Positions 24,660 to 33,735 of a stretch of DNA of 64,000 bases are shown piece after piece. Location of the stretch: contig NZ_JAAMQU010000007.1 of the NCBI RefSeq assembly GCF_013522925.1, positions 124,001 to 188,000 on the forward strand, read 5' to 3'. Numbering within the stretch: position 1 is the first letter of the stretch; every line of letters begins with the position of its first letter. The position numbers and the translations under genes are program-made. The DNA is from Pseudomonas japonica (GTDB lineage: Bacteria > Pseudomonadota > Gammaproteobacteria > Pseudomonadales > Pseudomonadaceae). The notes under the pieces were generated by a model that searched no databases, had not been told where the DNA came from, and saw only the letters and a program-made list of their open reading frames with translations.

Positions 24660-25264
24660 ACCATGCCCGCCTCGAAAAAAATATCGGCTTGATGGCGCTG
24701 ATGATGGTGCTGGCGATCAGCGTGGGCGGCCTCACACAGATCGTGCCGCTGTTTTTCCAGGACGTGACCACAAAGCCCTTGGCGGACATGCGCCCACGCA
24801 GTGCGCTGGAGGTGGAAGGCCGGGACGTGTTCATCGCCAACGGGTGTGTGGGCTGCCATTCCCAGATGATCCGCCCGTTGCGCGCGGAAACCGAACGCTA
24901 CGGCCACTATTCCCTCGCCGGTGAAAGCGCCTGGGACCACCCCTTCTTGTGGGGTTCCAAGCGTACCGGGCCGGACCTTGCCCGCGTGGGCAAGCGCTAT
25001 TCCGATGCCTGGCATGTGGCCCACCTCCTGGACCCACGCAGCCTGGTGCCCGAATCCGTGATGCCGGCTTACCCCTTCCTGGCGCAAACGCCGGTGGACG
25101 GCCGCCACACCGCTAGCAAGCTGCAAACCCTGCGTGCGCTTGGGGTGCCCTATACCGATGCGGAAATTGCCGGGGCCGAGGCAGCGGTGCGGGGCAAGAC
25201 CGAAATGGACGCCTTGGTCGCCTACCTGCAGGGCCTGGGCACGGCCATCAAGGCAGGGCAGTGA
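24656..25264 (+). CDS. ccoO: cbb3-type cytochrome c oxidase subunit II (monohaem cytochrome c)
   Basis: A 202-residue membrane-anchored cytochrome. The N-terminal helix (about residues 8-30) is followed by [10 protein letters not shown], the single CxxCH haem site, and the methionine-bearing VMPAYPFL. It passes electrons from CcoP to CcoN. The GTG start overlaps the ccoN stop by four bases. Confidence 0.95.
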   Translation: MNHARLEKNIGLMALMMVLAISVGGLTQIVPLFFQDVTTKPLADMRPRSALEVEGRDVFIANGCVGCHSQMIRPLRAETERYGHYSLAGESAWDHPFLWGSKRTGPDLARVGKRYSDAWHVAHLLDPRSLVPESVMPAYPFLAQTPVDGRHTASKLQTLRALGVPYTDAEIAGAEAAVRGKTEMDALVAYLQGLGTAIKAGQ

Positions 25265-25268
25265 CTCG

Positions 25269-25436
25269 ATGGATATCGGCACCCTGCGTGGCCTCGGCAC
25301 CTTGATCGTACTGCTCGGCTTTGTGGCGCTGTTCAGTTGGGCTTGGAGCGGCAAGCGCCGCGCGGCCTTCGACGAAGCCGCCGCGCTACCCTTCGCGGAC
25401 GAACCCCACGGCCACGGCGAGCAGGCCGATGAGTAG
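25269..25436 (+). CDS. ccoQ: cbb3-type oxidase subunit CcoQ
   Basis: A 55-residue single-helix protein, MDIGTLRGLGTLIVLLGF followed by FSWAWSGKRRAAFDEAAALP, typical of CcoQ. It stabilises the complex. It lies four bases after ccoO and overlaps the start of ccoP by eight bases. Confidence 0.92.
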   Translation: MDIGTLRGLGTLIVLLGFVALFSWAWSGKRRAAFDEAAALPFADEPHGHGEQADE

Positions 25437-26343
25437 CTTCTGGAGCCTGTACATCAGCGTTTTTACCCTAGGCACCCTCGCGGCGCTGGGCGTGCTGTTA
25501 TGGGCCACGCGCCACGGCCGGGGTTCGGTGGAGCACGAACGCTTCGACGGCATCGAGGAACACGACAACCCCCTGCCGCATTGGTGGCGCTGGCTGTTCA
25601 TCGCCACCTTGGTGTTCGCCGCCCTGTACCTGGCGCTCTATCCCGGGCTGGGCAACTGGCGCGGGCTGCTGGGCTGGACCAGCGCCGGGCAGTGGCAAGC
25701 GGAGCAGGCGCAGGCACGGCAGACGTATGGCCCGCTGTACGCACGCTTCAAGGCGATGCCAATTGAAGCCATAGCCAAGGACGCGCCTGCACTGGCCATG
25801 GGCGCTCGGCTGTTTGCCAGCAATTGCGCGCTTTGCCATGGCGCCGATGGCAAGGGGGCCCCTGGCTATCCTGACCTCACCGATAGCCTGTGGCGCTGGG
25901 GCGCGGGCCCCGCGGCCCTCGTTGTCAGCATTGGCCAGGGCCGCACAGGTGTGATGCCGGCGTGGGGCGCCGTGTTAGGTGACCAAGGCACGCGAGACGT
26001 CGCCGCCTATGTGTTGCAACTCAATGGCCGCCCAGTGCCCAACGGCGAAGCGGCAAACGCTGCCAATGGCGCAGCACGCTATGCCCAGGGTTGCGTCGCC
26101 TGCCATGGACCTGCCGGGCGCGGCAACCCCCTCGTGGGCGCGCCCGACCTCACCCAGGCGCAGGGGTTTATTTACGGACCCGGCTTTGAAGACGTGCGTC
26201 GCAGCATTCATGAAGGCCGCCAGGGGCACATGCCCGCTCAGGCTCAGTTGCTGGGTGATGACCGGGTACGGGTGCTGGCCGCCTATGTATACAGCCTGGC
26301 CCAGCCAGCTCCACCCCCCTCCGATACCGAGCCCGCGCCATGA
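25429..26343 (+). CDS. ccoP: cbb3-type cytochrome c oxidase subunit III (dihaem cytochrome c)
   Basis: A 304-residue protein with two N-terminal membrane helices and two c-type haem sites, NCALCHGADGKG and GCVACHGPAGRG. The EHDNPLPHWWRWLF segment is diagnostic of CcoP. It takes electrons from soluble cytochromes. ATG 25429 lies in the end of ccoQ; the last codon is followed at once by ccoG (ATGA overlap). Confidence 0.95.
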   Translation: MSSFWSLYISVFTLGTLAALGVLLWATRHGRGSVEHERFDGIEEHDNPLPHWWRWLFIATLVFAALYLALYPGLGNWRGLLGWTSAGQWQAEQAQARQTYGPLYARFKAMPIEAIAKDAPALAMGARLFASNCALCHGADGKGAPGYPDLTDSLWRWGAGPAALVVSIGQGRTGVMPAWGAVLGDQGTRDVAAYVLQLNGRPVPNGEAANAANGAARYAQGCVACHGPAGRGNPLVGAPDLTQAQGFIYGPGFEDVRRSIHEGRQGHMPAQAQLLGDDRVRVLAAYVYSLAQPAPPPSDTEPAP

Positions 26344-27689
26344 ACCGCCTGCCATTGCGAGACATCACGCAAGCTGCGCCCGTGTCGCGCCCGCGCAATC
26401 GCCTGCCGCGGAAGGTGGATGGCCGTTACACGCGCCTACGCCAGGTAATCGGTGCCTGCCTGGTAGCGGTGTTTTTCACCCTGCCCTGGTGGCGCTGGAA
26501 CGGTGAGCAGGCGGTGTGGCTGAACCTGAGGGAAGGTCACTTTAACCTGTTCGGCGCCAGCTTCTGGCCAGAAGACCTGAACCTGCTGGCCGGCACCTTG
26601 ATCGTGGCTGCGTTCGCGCTGTTCTTCGTCACGGTAATCGCTGGCCGAGTGTGGTGCGGGTATGCATGTCCGCAAACCCTATGGGCGGCGATATTCACGT
26701 GGTGCGAACGCCTGACCGAGCGCGGCCGCCGCAATGGCCGGCACAAGGCTGCGCGCCGAGTGGCCAAACACTTGCTATGGCTTGGCGTCAGCGGCTGGAC
26801 CGCGGTTACGCTAGTGGCGCTGTTCGTACCGTTGCACACCCTGCTGCCAGCCCTGGACGGCGGAAATCTCGGGCTGCCCACCTTGGGCTGGCTGGTCGGT
26901 ATCACCTTGGCTACCTACGGCAATGCCGGTTGGCTTCGGGAACACCTGTGCGTTTACCTGTGCCCCTATGCACGCTTCCAGGCGGTGATGTTCGACACCC
27001 ATACGCCGGTGGTGAGCTACGACCGTGATCGCAACGATTGTGTGGAATGCACGCTGTGCGTGCAGGTGTGCCCCACCGGCATCGACATTCGCGACGGCGT
27101 GCAGATCGCCTGTATCGCCTGCGGCGCATGCGTGGATGCGTGCGACGGGGTGATGGCCAGAATGAATCTTGCGAAAGGTCTGGTGGCTTATCGCGGCACC
27201 GTCCCCTCCGGGCGCCCCAAAGGCCCTACATTGGGCCCGCTACGGGACCCGCTACGGCACCCGCTACGGCACCCGCTACGGCGCTCGCGGGTGGTGGGCT
27301 ACGGCCTTGCGCTGATGGCAAGCCTGGCCGTTCTGGCTCAAGGGGTGGCCAGCCGGCCGCTGGTGTCGCTCACCGTGAGCAAAGACCGCCTGCTGTACCG
27401 GGACCGTGGAGACGGGCACATCGAAAACCTATACAGCCTTACCCTGATGAACAAGAGCCAGCATACCCGCGACTATCAGCTTAGGGCCACAGGCCTCACG
27501 GAGTTCGCCTGGCGCGGCGTAGCGCAGTTGAGCCTGGCACCTGGCGAGCAGCGCACGGCAGCCATCAGCCTGGCGCTGCCCTACGCTCGTGCTAGCCACC
27601 AGCCGGTAAGTTTCGAGGTAAGCGAGGCGAGTTCATCAGCGCTACCCGAGGCGCGAGCCGCCAGCGTGTTCACTGGGGTGGCCCGATGA
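26340..27689 (+). CDS. ccoG: Cytochrome c oxidase accessory protein CcoG (FixG)
   Basis: A 449-residue membrane ferredoxin-like protein, reported to be a cupric reductase in cbb3 assembly. Membrane segments are followed by a Cys-rich pair: CVECTLCVQVCPTGID and CIACGACVDACDGVM. A C-terminal Ig-like domain follows. Between them the protein carries a tetrapeptide repeat PLRD-PLRH-PLRH-PLRR encoded by a 12-base tandem repeat (27236-27283), not expected in the family. It overlaps ccoP and ccoH by four bases each. Confidence 0.92.
   Translation: MNRLPLRDITQAAPVSRPRNRLPRKVDGRYTRLRQVIGACLVAVFFTLPWWRWNGEQAVWLNLREGHFNLFGASFWPEDLNLLAGTLIVAAFALFFVTVIAGRVWCGYACPQTLWAAIFTWCERLTERGRRNGRHKAARRVAKHLLWLGVSGWTAVTLVALFVPLHTLLPALDGGNLGLPTLGWLVGITLATYGNAGWLREHLCVYLCPYARFQAVMFDTHTPVVSYDRDRNDCVECTLCVQVCPTGIDIRDGVQIACIACGACVDACDGVMARMNLAKGLVAYRGTVPSGRPKGPTLGPLRDPLRHPLRHPLRRSRVVGYGLALMASLAVLAQGVASRPLVSLTVSKDRLLYRDRGDGHIENLYSLTLMNKSQHTRDYQLRATGLTEFAWRGVAQLSLAPGEQRTAAISLALPYARASHQPVSFEVSEASSSALPEARAASVFTGVAR
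27236..27283 (+). repeat. Four tandem 12-base repeats inside ccoG
   Basis: CCCGCTACGGGA, CCCGCTACGGCA (twice) and CCCGCTACGGCG follow one another without gaps. The unit length is a multiple of three, so copy-number change would keep the frame. Confidence 0.9.
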
Positions 27690-28222
27690 AAAACGCTTCC
27701 AGCCGCTGGTACAGCCATCGCTGGCCCTGGTTCATCGTTGCCCTGTTGGCCGGCTCGGTAGCCGGAAGCATTGGCCTGCTGGTGCTTGCCATCAACACGC
27801 AAGATGCAGTGGTGCATGACCATTACCGCGATGCTGGTAAAGGCGTCGACCGCGAGCTTGGCGCAGACCTGCTAGCCCGCAAGCTGGGCCAACGCGCGGA
27901 GCTTGAACTGGACAGCCTGACCGGCGAAGTGCGCCTGCGGCTGCGGGGCGCCAGCAAGCCCGAGCGGCTGGCACTCAACCTTGTTGCGCCTGCGCAGGCA
28001 GAGCGGGACCTGCACTTGGCACTGCTGCGGGGCCCTTCCGCCGCCCGAGGTATCACTCAATACCGCGGGCAGTTCGAAGGCCAGGTGACCGGCCGCCGCC
28101 TGGTGGAATTGCTGGGCGAGAGCCCCGAAGGCACCTGGCGCATCTATGAACAGGAATGGCTGGTGCCCGACCACCCGGTAACCCTGGGCGATGATGCATT
28201 GAGCGGGGCCCTGGCGCCGTGA
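27686..28222 (+). CDS. ccoH: cbb3 oxidase assembly protein CcoH (FixH family)
   Basis: A 178-residue protein with one N-terminal membrane helix (PWFIVALLAGSVAGSIGLLVLA) and a periplasmic domain containing DHYRDAGKGVDREL, the FixH hallmark. CcoH stabilises the maturing CcoN-CcoI intermediate. Start and stop overlap ccoG and ccoI by four bases. Confidence 0.9.
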   Translation: MKNASSRWYSHRWPWFIVALLAGSVAGSIGLLVLAINTQDAVVHDHYRDAGKGVDRELGADLLARKLGQRAELELDSLTGEVRLRLRGASKPERLALNLVAPAQAERDLHLALLRGPSAARGITQYRGQFEGQVTGRRLVELLGESPEGTWRIYEQEWLVPDHPVTLGDDALSGALAP

Positions 28223-30660
28223 CAGCCGCTGCCCGCCTCGGCGACCCTGCGCCGGTTAGCTGCTTTCATTGCCTGGCGCCAGTGCCCGCGGCGATATTGG
28301 ACCGCCACGCCAGCGAGCTGCTGGGCAAGCGCCAGGCGTTCTGTTGCCAGGCCTGCCGTTGCGTGGCTGAAAGCATCGCGCAGGCCGGGCTAACGCAATA
28401 TTACGAGCACCGTGACCAGCCGCCTTCGCCACTCCTCATGCCCTCGCCTCATGCAGACGATCATGCCGACACGCTTGACGCCGCTGGCGCCCTTGACGGA
28501 TTCGTCAGCGGGGCGGGTAACGCGGCCCGTATCACACTGGCGCTCGAAGGGGTGCATTGCGCCGCCTGTGGCTGGCTGATCGAACACTGCCTACGCGGGT
28601 TGCCAGGCGTTGAAGCGGCGGAGGTCAACGTCAGTAGCCGGCGCCTGAGCCTTGTATGGCGCCCTCAAACGTTGCCGCTAAGTCGCGTTTTCCGCCAGCT
28701 GCAGTGCATCGGTTACCAGGCCAGGCCGTGGCGTGCCGATGAGGCTGCCATTACTCAGGCCGTGGAAGCGCGAGCCGCGCTCAAACGCTTGGGAGTGGCG
28801 GGCATACTGTGGTTTCAGGTGATGATGGCCACGATGGCGACGTGGCCAGAGTTCAACCTGGGGCTCAGCCCGCAATTGCACACCATTTTGCGCTGGGTCG
28901 GGCTGTTCCTCACCACACCCATCGTGTTCTACAGCTGCGCGCCCTTCTTCCACGGCGCCTGCCGCGCGTTGCGGGCCCGGCAGGCCAGCATGGACCTTTC
29001 AGTCGCGCTGGCCATCGGCGGGGCCTACTGCGGCGGCATTTACACGGCCGTGACAGGCAAGGGCGAGCTGTATTTCGATACGGTTGGGATGTTTGCGTTC
29101 TTTCTACTGGCAGGGCGCTACCTGGAACATCGCGTGCGGGCTCGCGCCGCTCAAGCGGCCGTGAGCTGGGAACAGCAGTTGCCCCCCAGCTGCCTGCGCC
29201 TGGGGCATGAAGGGATCAGTGAGCGGGTGCTGACGAGCGCGCTCAGGGTGGGCGACGAAATCCTGGTACCGCCGGGCGCTACCGTGGCCGCCGACGGTGT
29301 CATCCTCCTCGGCCATTCCCGGTTGGACGAAGCCCTGCTGACCGGTGAGTTCAAGCCCTGCGCTCGGGGGCCTGGGGATTGCGTGAACGCTGGGACGGTA
29401 AACCTGGATCAACGGCTGCGTGTACGGGTCACGGCAGTGGGCGATCACAGCCAACTGTCCACCATGGGCAGGTTGCTGGAGCGTGCCCAGGCCCAAAAGC
29501 CGGCCCTCGTACGCCTGGCTGACAAGGCAGCGCGATGGTTTATGCTCGCCTCGCTCTGCGCGGCTGCGTTGTTTGGTGGCCTATGGTGCTGGCTGGACCC
29601 CACCCAGGCCCCTTGGGTAGTACTGGCGATGCTGGTGGCTACCTGCCCCTGCGCGCTGTCCCTTGCCACCCCCACCGCCCTTGCCGCCGCACTCGGCGCG
29701 CTGCAACAACAGGGCGTGCTTGTCACCCAAGGCCATGTGCTGGAAACCCTGAACCGGGTCGATACCCTGCTGCTGGACAAGACTGGCACCCTCACCGAAG
29801 GCCGGCCCCGGCTGGTGAGCATTCAGCCGTTGGGGGCTTGCCAGCACAATGAATGCCTGGCCCTGGCCAGTGCGCTGCAACAGGATTCGGGCCATCTGCT
29901 GGCCCGGGCATTTCCACCTGCTGCCCTGCTGGCCAATTCAGTGCAGGCGGTGCCGGGCCTGGGGCTTGAAGGTTTGGTCGAGGGGCGGCGGCTGCGCCTG
30001 GGCGCGGCGCACTGGGGGAGCGCGCTTTCAGGCAGCACGCAACCCACGCTCCCAGACAGCGAGCGGCAATGGCTTTTGCTGGCCGACACCGAAGGCCCAT
30101 TGGCCTGGTTTGGCCTCGACGACCACCTGCGCGACGACGCGCTGGCGCTGCTCAAGTTCGCCCGTCACCGAGGCTGGCGCGTGCTGGTGGCCTCCGGTGA
30201 CAGTTCTGGCACTGTGGCGTCGCTGAGCGAGGCCCTGCACATCGAGGCGTACGGTGGCTTGCTCCCCGCTCAAAAGCTGCAACTGCTGGAGCGGCTGCAC
30301 AGCGAAGGAAGAACCGTGCTGGCGTTGGGCGATGGCAGCAATGACGCCCCGTTGCTGGCACAAGCAGACGTTGGAATCGCCATGGGCCAAGGGACCGACC
30401 TGGCGCGGACGAAGGCAGACGCGGTATTGCTCACCAACCGGCTTGCCGCAGTGGTGAGCACCCTGCGCACGGCACGCCGCTGTCGGCGCGTGATCGTGCA
30501 AAACCTCGCTTGGGCCAGCGTCTACAACGGGCTGGTGCTGCCGTTCGCGGCCATGGCGCTGGTCACGCCGGCCTGGGCGGCCGTAGGCATGTCGCTGAGT
30601 TCACTACTGGTGACCCTCAATGCCCTGCGCTTGAGCACGCCCATGAGCCACACCGAATGA
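28219..30660 (+). CDS. ccoI: Copper-exporting P1B-type ATPase CcoI (FixI)
   Basis: An 813-residue P-type ATPase that supplies copper for the CcoN active site. An N-terminal Cys-rich region (CFHCLAPV, CCQACRCVAE) and a heavy-metal-associated domain with CAACGWLIEHC precede eight membrane segments. The metal site is TCPCALSLATP, phosphorylation is at DKTGTLTEG and the hinge is GDGSNDAPLL. The GTG start overlaps ccoH. Confidence 0.94.
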   Translation: MTAAARLGDPAPVSCFHCLAPVPAAILDRHASELLGKRQAFCCQACRCVAESIAQAGLTQYYEHRDQPPSPLLMPSPHADDHADTLDAAGALDGFVSGAGNAARITLALEGVHCAACGWLIEHCLRGLPGVEAAEVNVSSRRLSLVWRPQTLPLSRVFRQLQCIGYQARPWRADEAAITQAVEARAALKRLGVAGILWFQVMMATMATWPEFNLGLSPQLHTILRWVGLFLTTPIVFYSCAPFFHGACRALRARQASMDLSVALAIGGAYCGGIYTAVTGKGELYFDTVGMFAFFLLAGRYLEHRVRARAAQAAVSWEQQLPPSCLRLGHEGISERVLTSALRVGDEILVPPGATVAADGVILLGHSRLDEALLTGEFKPCARGPGDCVNAGTVNLDQRLRVRVTAVGDHSQLSTMGRLLERAQAQKPALVRLADKAARWFMLASLCAAALFGGLWCWLDPTQAPWVVLAMLVATCPCALSLATPTALAAALGALQQQGVLVTQGHVLETLNRVDTLLLDKTGTLTEGRPRLVSIQPLGACQHNECLALASALQQDSGHLLARAFPPAALLANSVQAVPGLGLEGLVEGRRLRLGAAHWGSALSGSTQPTLPDSERQWLLLADTEGPLAWFGLDDHLRDDALALLKFARHRGWRVLVASGDSSGTVASLSEALHIEAYGGLLPAQKLQLLERLHSEGRTVLALGDGSNDAPLLAQADVGIAMGQGTDLARTKADAVLLTNRLAAVVSTLRTARRCRRVIVQNLAWASVYNGLVLPFAAMALVTPAWAAVGMSLSSLLVTLNALRLSTPMSHTE

Positions 30661-30833
30661 GCGCGCTGTATTACCTCATCCCCGCCGCATTGTTGATCGT
30701 CAGTGCGATCCTGTGGCTGTTCGTGTGGGCCGTGAACAGCGGGCAGTATGACGACCTGGACTCGCCTGCGCGGCGCCTGTTGATGGACGAGGACAGCACC
30801 CCCCAGAGACGCCGCGAGGCGCCCGATGACTGA
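30657..30833 (+). CDS. ccoS: cbb3-type oxidase assembly protein CcoS
   Basis: A 58-residue protein with one membrane helix (YYLIPAALLIVSAILWLFVW) and the conserved GQYDDLDSPARRLLMDED tail segment. CcoS is needed for cofactor insertion into CcoN. It overlaps ccoI by four bases and the next gene by eight. Confidence 0.93.
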   Translation: MSALYYLIPAALLIVSAILWLFVWAVNSGQYDDLDSPARRLLMDEDSTPQRRREAPDD

Positions 30834-31518
30834 GATGGTTTCCATTGTGGCCACGGCCTTCATGCTGGGTTTGCTGGGCAGCGGCCACTGCCTGGGCATG
30901 TGCGGCGGGCTGATGGGCGCGCTTGCCACCGCAGCCACGCCTGGCCGGCCGCCTCGGCTCGCCTTGCTGCTGGGCTACAACCTGGGCCGAGTCAGCAGTT
31001 ATGGCCTGGCCGGGCTGGCCTTTGGTGGCCTTGGCATGGCCGTGGCGCACAGCCCTGCGTTCAACCTGCTGCGCACTCTGGCGGCGCTGCTGTTGATTGC
31101 CCTGGGCGCGTACCTGGCTGGCTGGTGGCACGGCGTTACCCGGGTAGAAGCCCTGGGCCGTGGGGTATGGCGTTATTTGCGGCCGCTGAGCCAGCGGTTG
31201 TTGCCACCGCGCAGCACACCTCAGGCCATGGCACTAGGTGCGGTGTGGGGCTGGCTACCATGCGGGCTGGTATACAGCGCCCTGCTATGGAGCGCCGCTC
31301 AGGGCGATCTGCTCAAGAGCGCCCTGGCCATGCTGGCGTTCGGCTTGGGCACCTGCCCGATGATGTTCGTCACGGGCATGGCCAGCCATACCTTGCTGGC
31401 CTGGCTGCGACGCCGGGGGGTGCGCATGGCCGCTGGCGTGCTGGTGATTGCCTTTGGGCTATGGAGCGTGCCAGGGCCGCATCAACACTGGGTGATGGCG
31501 CGGGTTAGCCTTGGGTAG
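30826..31518 (+). CDS. DsbD/SafE-like membrane protein of the cco cluster
   Basis: A 230-residue protein with about six membrane segments. It belongs to the TauE/SafE-annotated, DsbD_2-like family regularly found after ccoS in Pseudomonas. HCLGMCGGLMGAL near residues 19-31 has two cysteines four apart in the first helix, and GWLPCGLVYSAL has another, which would fit metal or thiol handling. The name sulfite exporter is an annotation habit; a role in oxidase assembly is inferred from position. Confidence 0.75.
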   Translation: MTEMVSIVATAFMLGLLGSGHCLGMCGGLMGALATAATPGRPPRLALLLGYNLGRVSSYGLAGLAFGGLGMAVAHSPAFNLLRTLAALLLIALGAYLAGWWHGVTRVEALGRGVWRYLRPLSQRLLPPRSTPQAMALGAVWGWLPCGLVYSALLWSAAQGDLLKSALAMLAFGLGTCPMMFVTGMASHTLLAWLRRRGVRMAAGVLVIAFGLWSVPGPHQHWVMARVSLG

Positions 31519-31543
31519 GCGTTGCTCCTAGGCGAAGGCTGCA

Positions 31544-31567
31544 CTGTTAGCGTGGATCCTCTAACAG
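31544..31567. other. Inverted repeat CTGTTAG-N10-CTAACAG
   Basis: A perfect 7-base inverted repeat 25 bases after the end of the membrane-protein gene and about 85 bases before anr. No T-run follows, so it is either a weak terminator or a protein-binding site. Confidence 0.4.
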
Positions 31568-31649
31568 CGGCCGGGCACGCCCGCCCTGCCCCTGCGCCAG
31601 AAAAAATCGGTTACCCTTGCGTTTTACAAGTGATTCAAGGAATTTCAAG

Positions 31650-32384
31650 ATGTCCGAGCCACTTAAACAAGGGGCAGGCCATCAGGCGCACTGCAAGGAT
31701 TGCAGCCTGGCCCCCTTGTGCCTGCCATTGTCCCTGAACCTGCAGGACATGGACGCGCTGGACGCTATCGTCAAGCGCGGCCGCCCGCTGAAGAAAGGTG
31801 AGTTTCTGTTCCGCCAGGGCCATCCTTTCGGCGCCCTGTACGCGGTGCGCTCCGGTGCCCTGCGCACGTTCAACCTCAGCGATGGCGGCCAAGAGCAGAT
31901 CACCGGCTTCCACTTACCCAGCGAGCTGGTCGGGCTATGCGCCGTGGACACCAATTATTACCCGGTGTCGGCGGTGGCGCTCGAAACCACCTCCGTGTGC
32001 GAAATCCCCTTCGATCGGCTGGAAGACCTGGCCGCGCAACTGCCGCAGCTACGGCGCCAGTTGCTGCGGCTGATGAGCCGCGAGATCCGCGATGACCAGC
32101 AGATGATGCTGTTGCTGTCGAAAAAGAGCGCCGACGAGCGGATCGCCACGTTCCTCATCAACCTGTCGGCGCGCTTCCGCGCCCGGGGCTACTCGCCCAA
32201 TCAGTTCCGCTTGAGCATGTCGCGCAACGACATCGGCAATTTCCTCGGGCTGGCGGTGGAAACCGTGTCGCGGGTATTCACCCGCTTCCAGCAGAGCGGG
32301 CTGATCGTCGCCGAGGGCAAGGAAGTACGCATTCTGCAGCCTGCGGAACTGTGCGCGTTGGGCGGCGGGGCGATGCAGGGCTGA
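31650..32384 (+). CDS. anr: Anaerobic regulator Anr (FNR family)
   Basis: A 244-residue CRP/FNR regulator. The iron-sulfur cysteines are C15, C18 and C24 ([11 protein letters not shown]), plus the distal one in [10 protein letters not shown] cyclic-nucleotide-like fold and the helix-turn-helix [21 protein letters not shown] follow. It senses oxygen through a 4Fe-4S cluster and controls the micro-aerobic genes. ATG 31650 gives MSEPLKQG; an in-frame codon 11 positions upstream is less likely. hemN, which usually precedes it, is absent here. Confidence 0.95.
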   Translation: MSEPLKQGAGHQAHCKDCSLAPLCLPLSLNLQDMDALDAIVKRGRPLKKGEFLFRQGHPFGALYAVRSGALRTFNLSDGGQEQITGFHLPSELVGLCAVDTNYYPVSAVALETTSVCEIPFDRLEDLAAQLPQLRRQLLRLMSREIRDDQQMMLLLSKKSADERIATFLINLSARFRARGYSPNQFRLSMSRNDIGNFLGLAVETVSRVFTRFQQSGLIVAEGKEVRILQPAELCALGGGAMQG

Positions 32385-32411
32385 CCATGACCGGCACCAG
32401 GCGGGTATAAT
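32381..32411 (+). promoter_or_regulatory. Likely promoter of apt
   Basis: A perfect -10 box TATAAT at 32406-32411 lies 29 bases before the apt start codon. The best -35 is CTGACC at 32381-32386, with a long 19-base spacer, so the -10 carries most of the support. Confidence 0.45.
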
Positions 32412-32440
32412 CACCGTTTTTGTGCCTGCCGAGACGTACC

Positions 32441-32989
32441 ATGTCCTTCGACGATTCGACCATCAAGTCCCTGATCCGCCCCGTTGTGGACTTCCCCAAG
32501 CCCGGCGTGGTGTTTCGCGACATCACCCCGCTGTTTCAATCGCCAAGGGCGATGCGCACGGTGATCGATCATTTCGTGGAGCGGTATGTGGAGCAGAACG
32601 TTACCCACATCGGCGCCATGGACGCCCGCGGATTCCTGATCGGCGCCGTGGTGGCCCACGAACTGAACAAGCCGCTGATCCTGTTCCGCAAGCAGGGCAA
32701 GCTCCCGGCCGATGTGATTTCCGAGGGCTACCAGACCGAATACGGCGAAGCCTTCCTGGAAGTGCACACCGACAGCCTGTGTGAAGGCGACTCGCTGGTG
32801 TTGTTCGACGACTTGATCGCGACGGGTGGCACCCTGCTGGCCGCAGTGAACCTCACTCGCCGCATGGGTGCCCATGTGCACGAAGCCGCTGCCATCATCG
32901 ACCTGCCCGAACTGGGCGGAGGGCAACGCCTGATCGAAGCCGGCGTGCCGGTGTTCAGCCTTACCGCGTTCGCTTTGGATGAGATGTGA
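32441..32989 (+). CDS. apt: Adenine phosphoribosyltransferase
   Basis: A 182-residue purine salvage enzyme making AMP from adenine and PRPP. The PRPP motif is [13 protein letters not shown], and [20 protein letters not shown] is the family N-terminus. ATG 32441 is preferred to a codon seven positions earlier by homology. It follows anr, as in other Pseudomonas, and converges with recR. Confidence 0.95.
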   Translation: MSFDDSTIKSLIRPVVDFPKPGVVFRDITPLFQSPRAMRTVIDHFVERYVEQNVTHIGAMDARGFLIGAVVAHELNKPLILFRKQGKLPADVISEGYQTEYGEAFLEVHTDSLCEGDSLVLFDDLIATGGTLLAAVNLTRRMGAHVHEAAAIIDLPELGGGQRLIEAGVPVFSLTAFALDEM

Positions 32990-33006
32990 GCGTTATTTGA
33001 AGGTTC

Positions 33007-33021
33007 GGGGGCTTTGCCCCC
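33007..33021. terminator. Hairpin between apt and recR
   Basis: GGGGGC-TTT-GCCCCC, followed by TCCTACA, lies between the convergent apt and recR stops. There is no T-run; the shape and the TCCTAC tail resemble half of a Pseudomonas REP. Confidence 0.5.
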
Positions 33022-33057
33022 TCCTACACGGGCTATAGGGAATTCAAGGTACGGCGA

Positions 33058-33660
33058 TCAAAGCGCCATCGGCTTGCGCCCGGCAAATGAGTGCGCCAGG
33101 GTGCCGCCGTCGACCATTTCCAGCTCGCCGCCCAGGGGCACACCGTGGGCGATGCGGGACACCACCAGGCCTTTTTCGCTGAGCAGTTGCGCGATGTAGT
33201 GGGCGGTGGCTTCGCCTTCCACAGTGGGATTGGTGGCGAGGATCACTTCGGCCAGGCTGGCTTGCGCCTCCACACGCTGGATCAGCTCTGGAATGCCAAT
33301 GGCTTCCGGGCCCAGGCCATCGAGCGGTGACAAGTGCCCCTTGAGCACGAAATAGCGGCCTCTATAGCCCGTCTGTTCTACCGCATACACGTCCATTGGC
33401 CCTTCGACCACGCACAGCAGGGTGTCATCCCGGCGTGGGTCGGCGCACTGCGGGCACAGTTGCTCCTCGGTAAGGGTACGGCACCGTTGGCAGTGCCCTA
33501 CCCCATCCATGGCCCGGGCCAGCGCCTGGGACAGCCGGGCCCCGCCAGTACGGTCGCGCTCCAGCAATTGCAGCGCCATGCGCTGGGCGGTTTTCTGACC
33601 GACGCCGGGCAAAATGCGAAAGGCATCGATCAGTTGACGGATCAGTGGGCTGAAGCTCAT
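33058..33660 (-). CDS. recR: Recombination mediator RecR
   Basis: A 200-residue protein of the RecFOR pathway. It has an N-terminal helix-hairpin-helix ([19 protein letters not shown]), a zinc finger [16 protein letters not shown] and a Toprim domain ([14 protein letters not shown]). It helps load RecA on gapped DNA. In P. aeruginosa it follows ybaB directly; here an oxidoreductase gene and a hairpin with a T-run come between them. Confidence 0.94.
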   Translation of the reverse strand: MSFSPLIRQLIDAFRILPGVGQKTAQRMALQLLERDRTGGARLSQALARAMDGVGHCQRCRTLTEEQLCPQCADPRRDDTLLCVVEGPMDVYAVEQTGYRGRYFVLKGHLSPLDGLGPEAIGIPELIQRVEAQASLAEVILATNPTVEGEATAHYIAQLLSEKGLVVSRIAHGVPLGGELEMVDGGTLAHSFAGRKPMAL

Positions 33661-33676
33661 TCAGAAACAACCTGAC

Positions 33677-33708
33677 AAAAAACGGCGGAGACGCGGGTTA
33701 TACCCGCG
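33677..33708 (-). terminator. Terminator-like hairpin before recR
   Basis: On the minus strand CGCGGGT-ATA-ACCCGCG is followed, after nine bases, by TTTTTT. It sits between the oxidoreductase stop and the recR start. The gap between stem and T-run makes it weaker than a classical terminator. Confidence 0.5.
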
Positions 33709-33735
33709 CCCCTGCAACGGGTCAACGTTCCCCGA

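Noticed and set aside
31610..31645. A possible Anr box upstream of anr
   Set aside because: TTGCGTTTTACAA has a seven-base gap instead of eight and lacks the AT/AT inner bases of the consensus.
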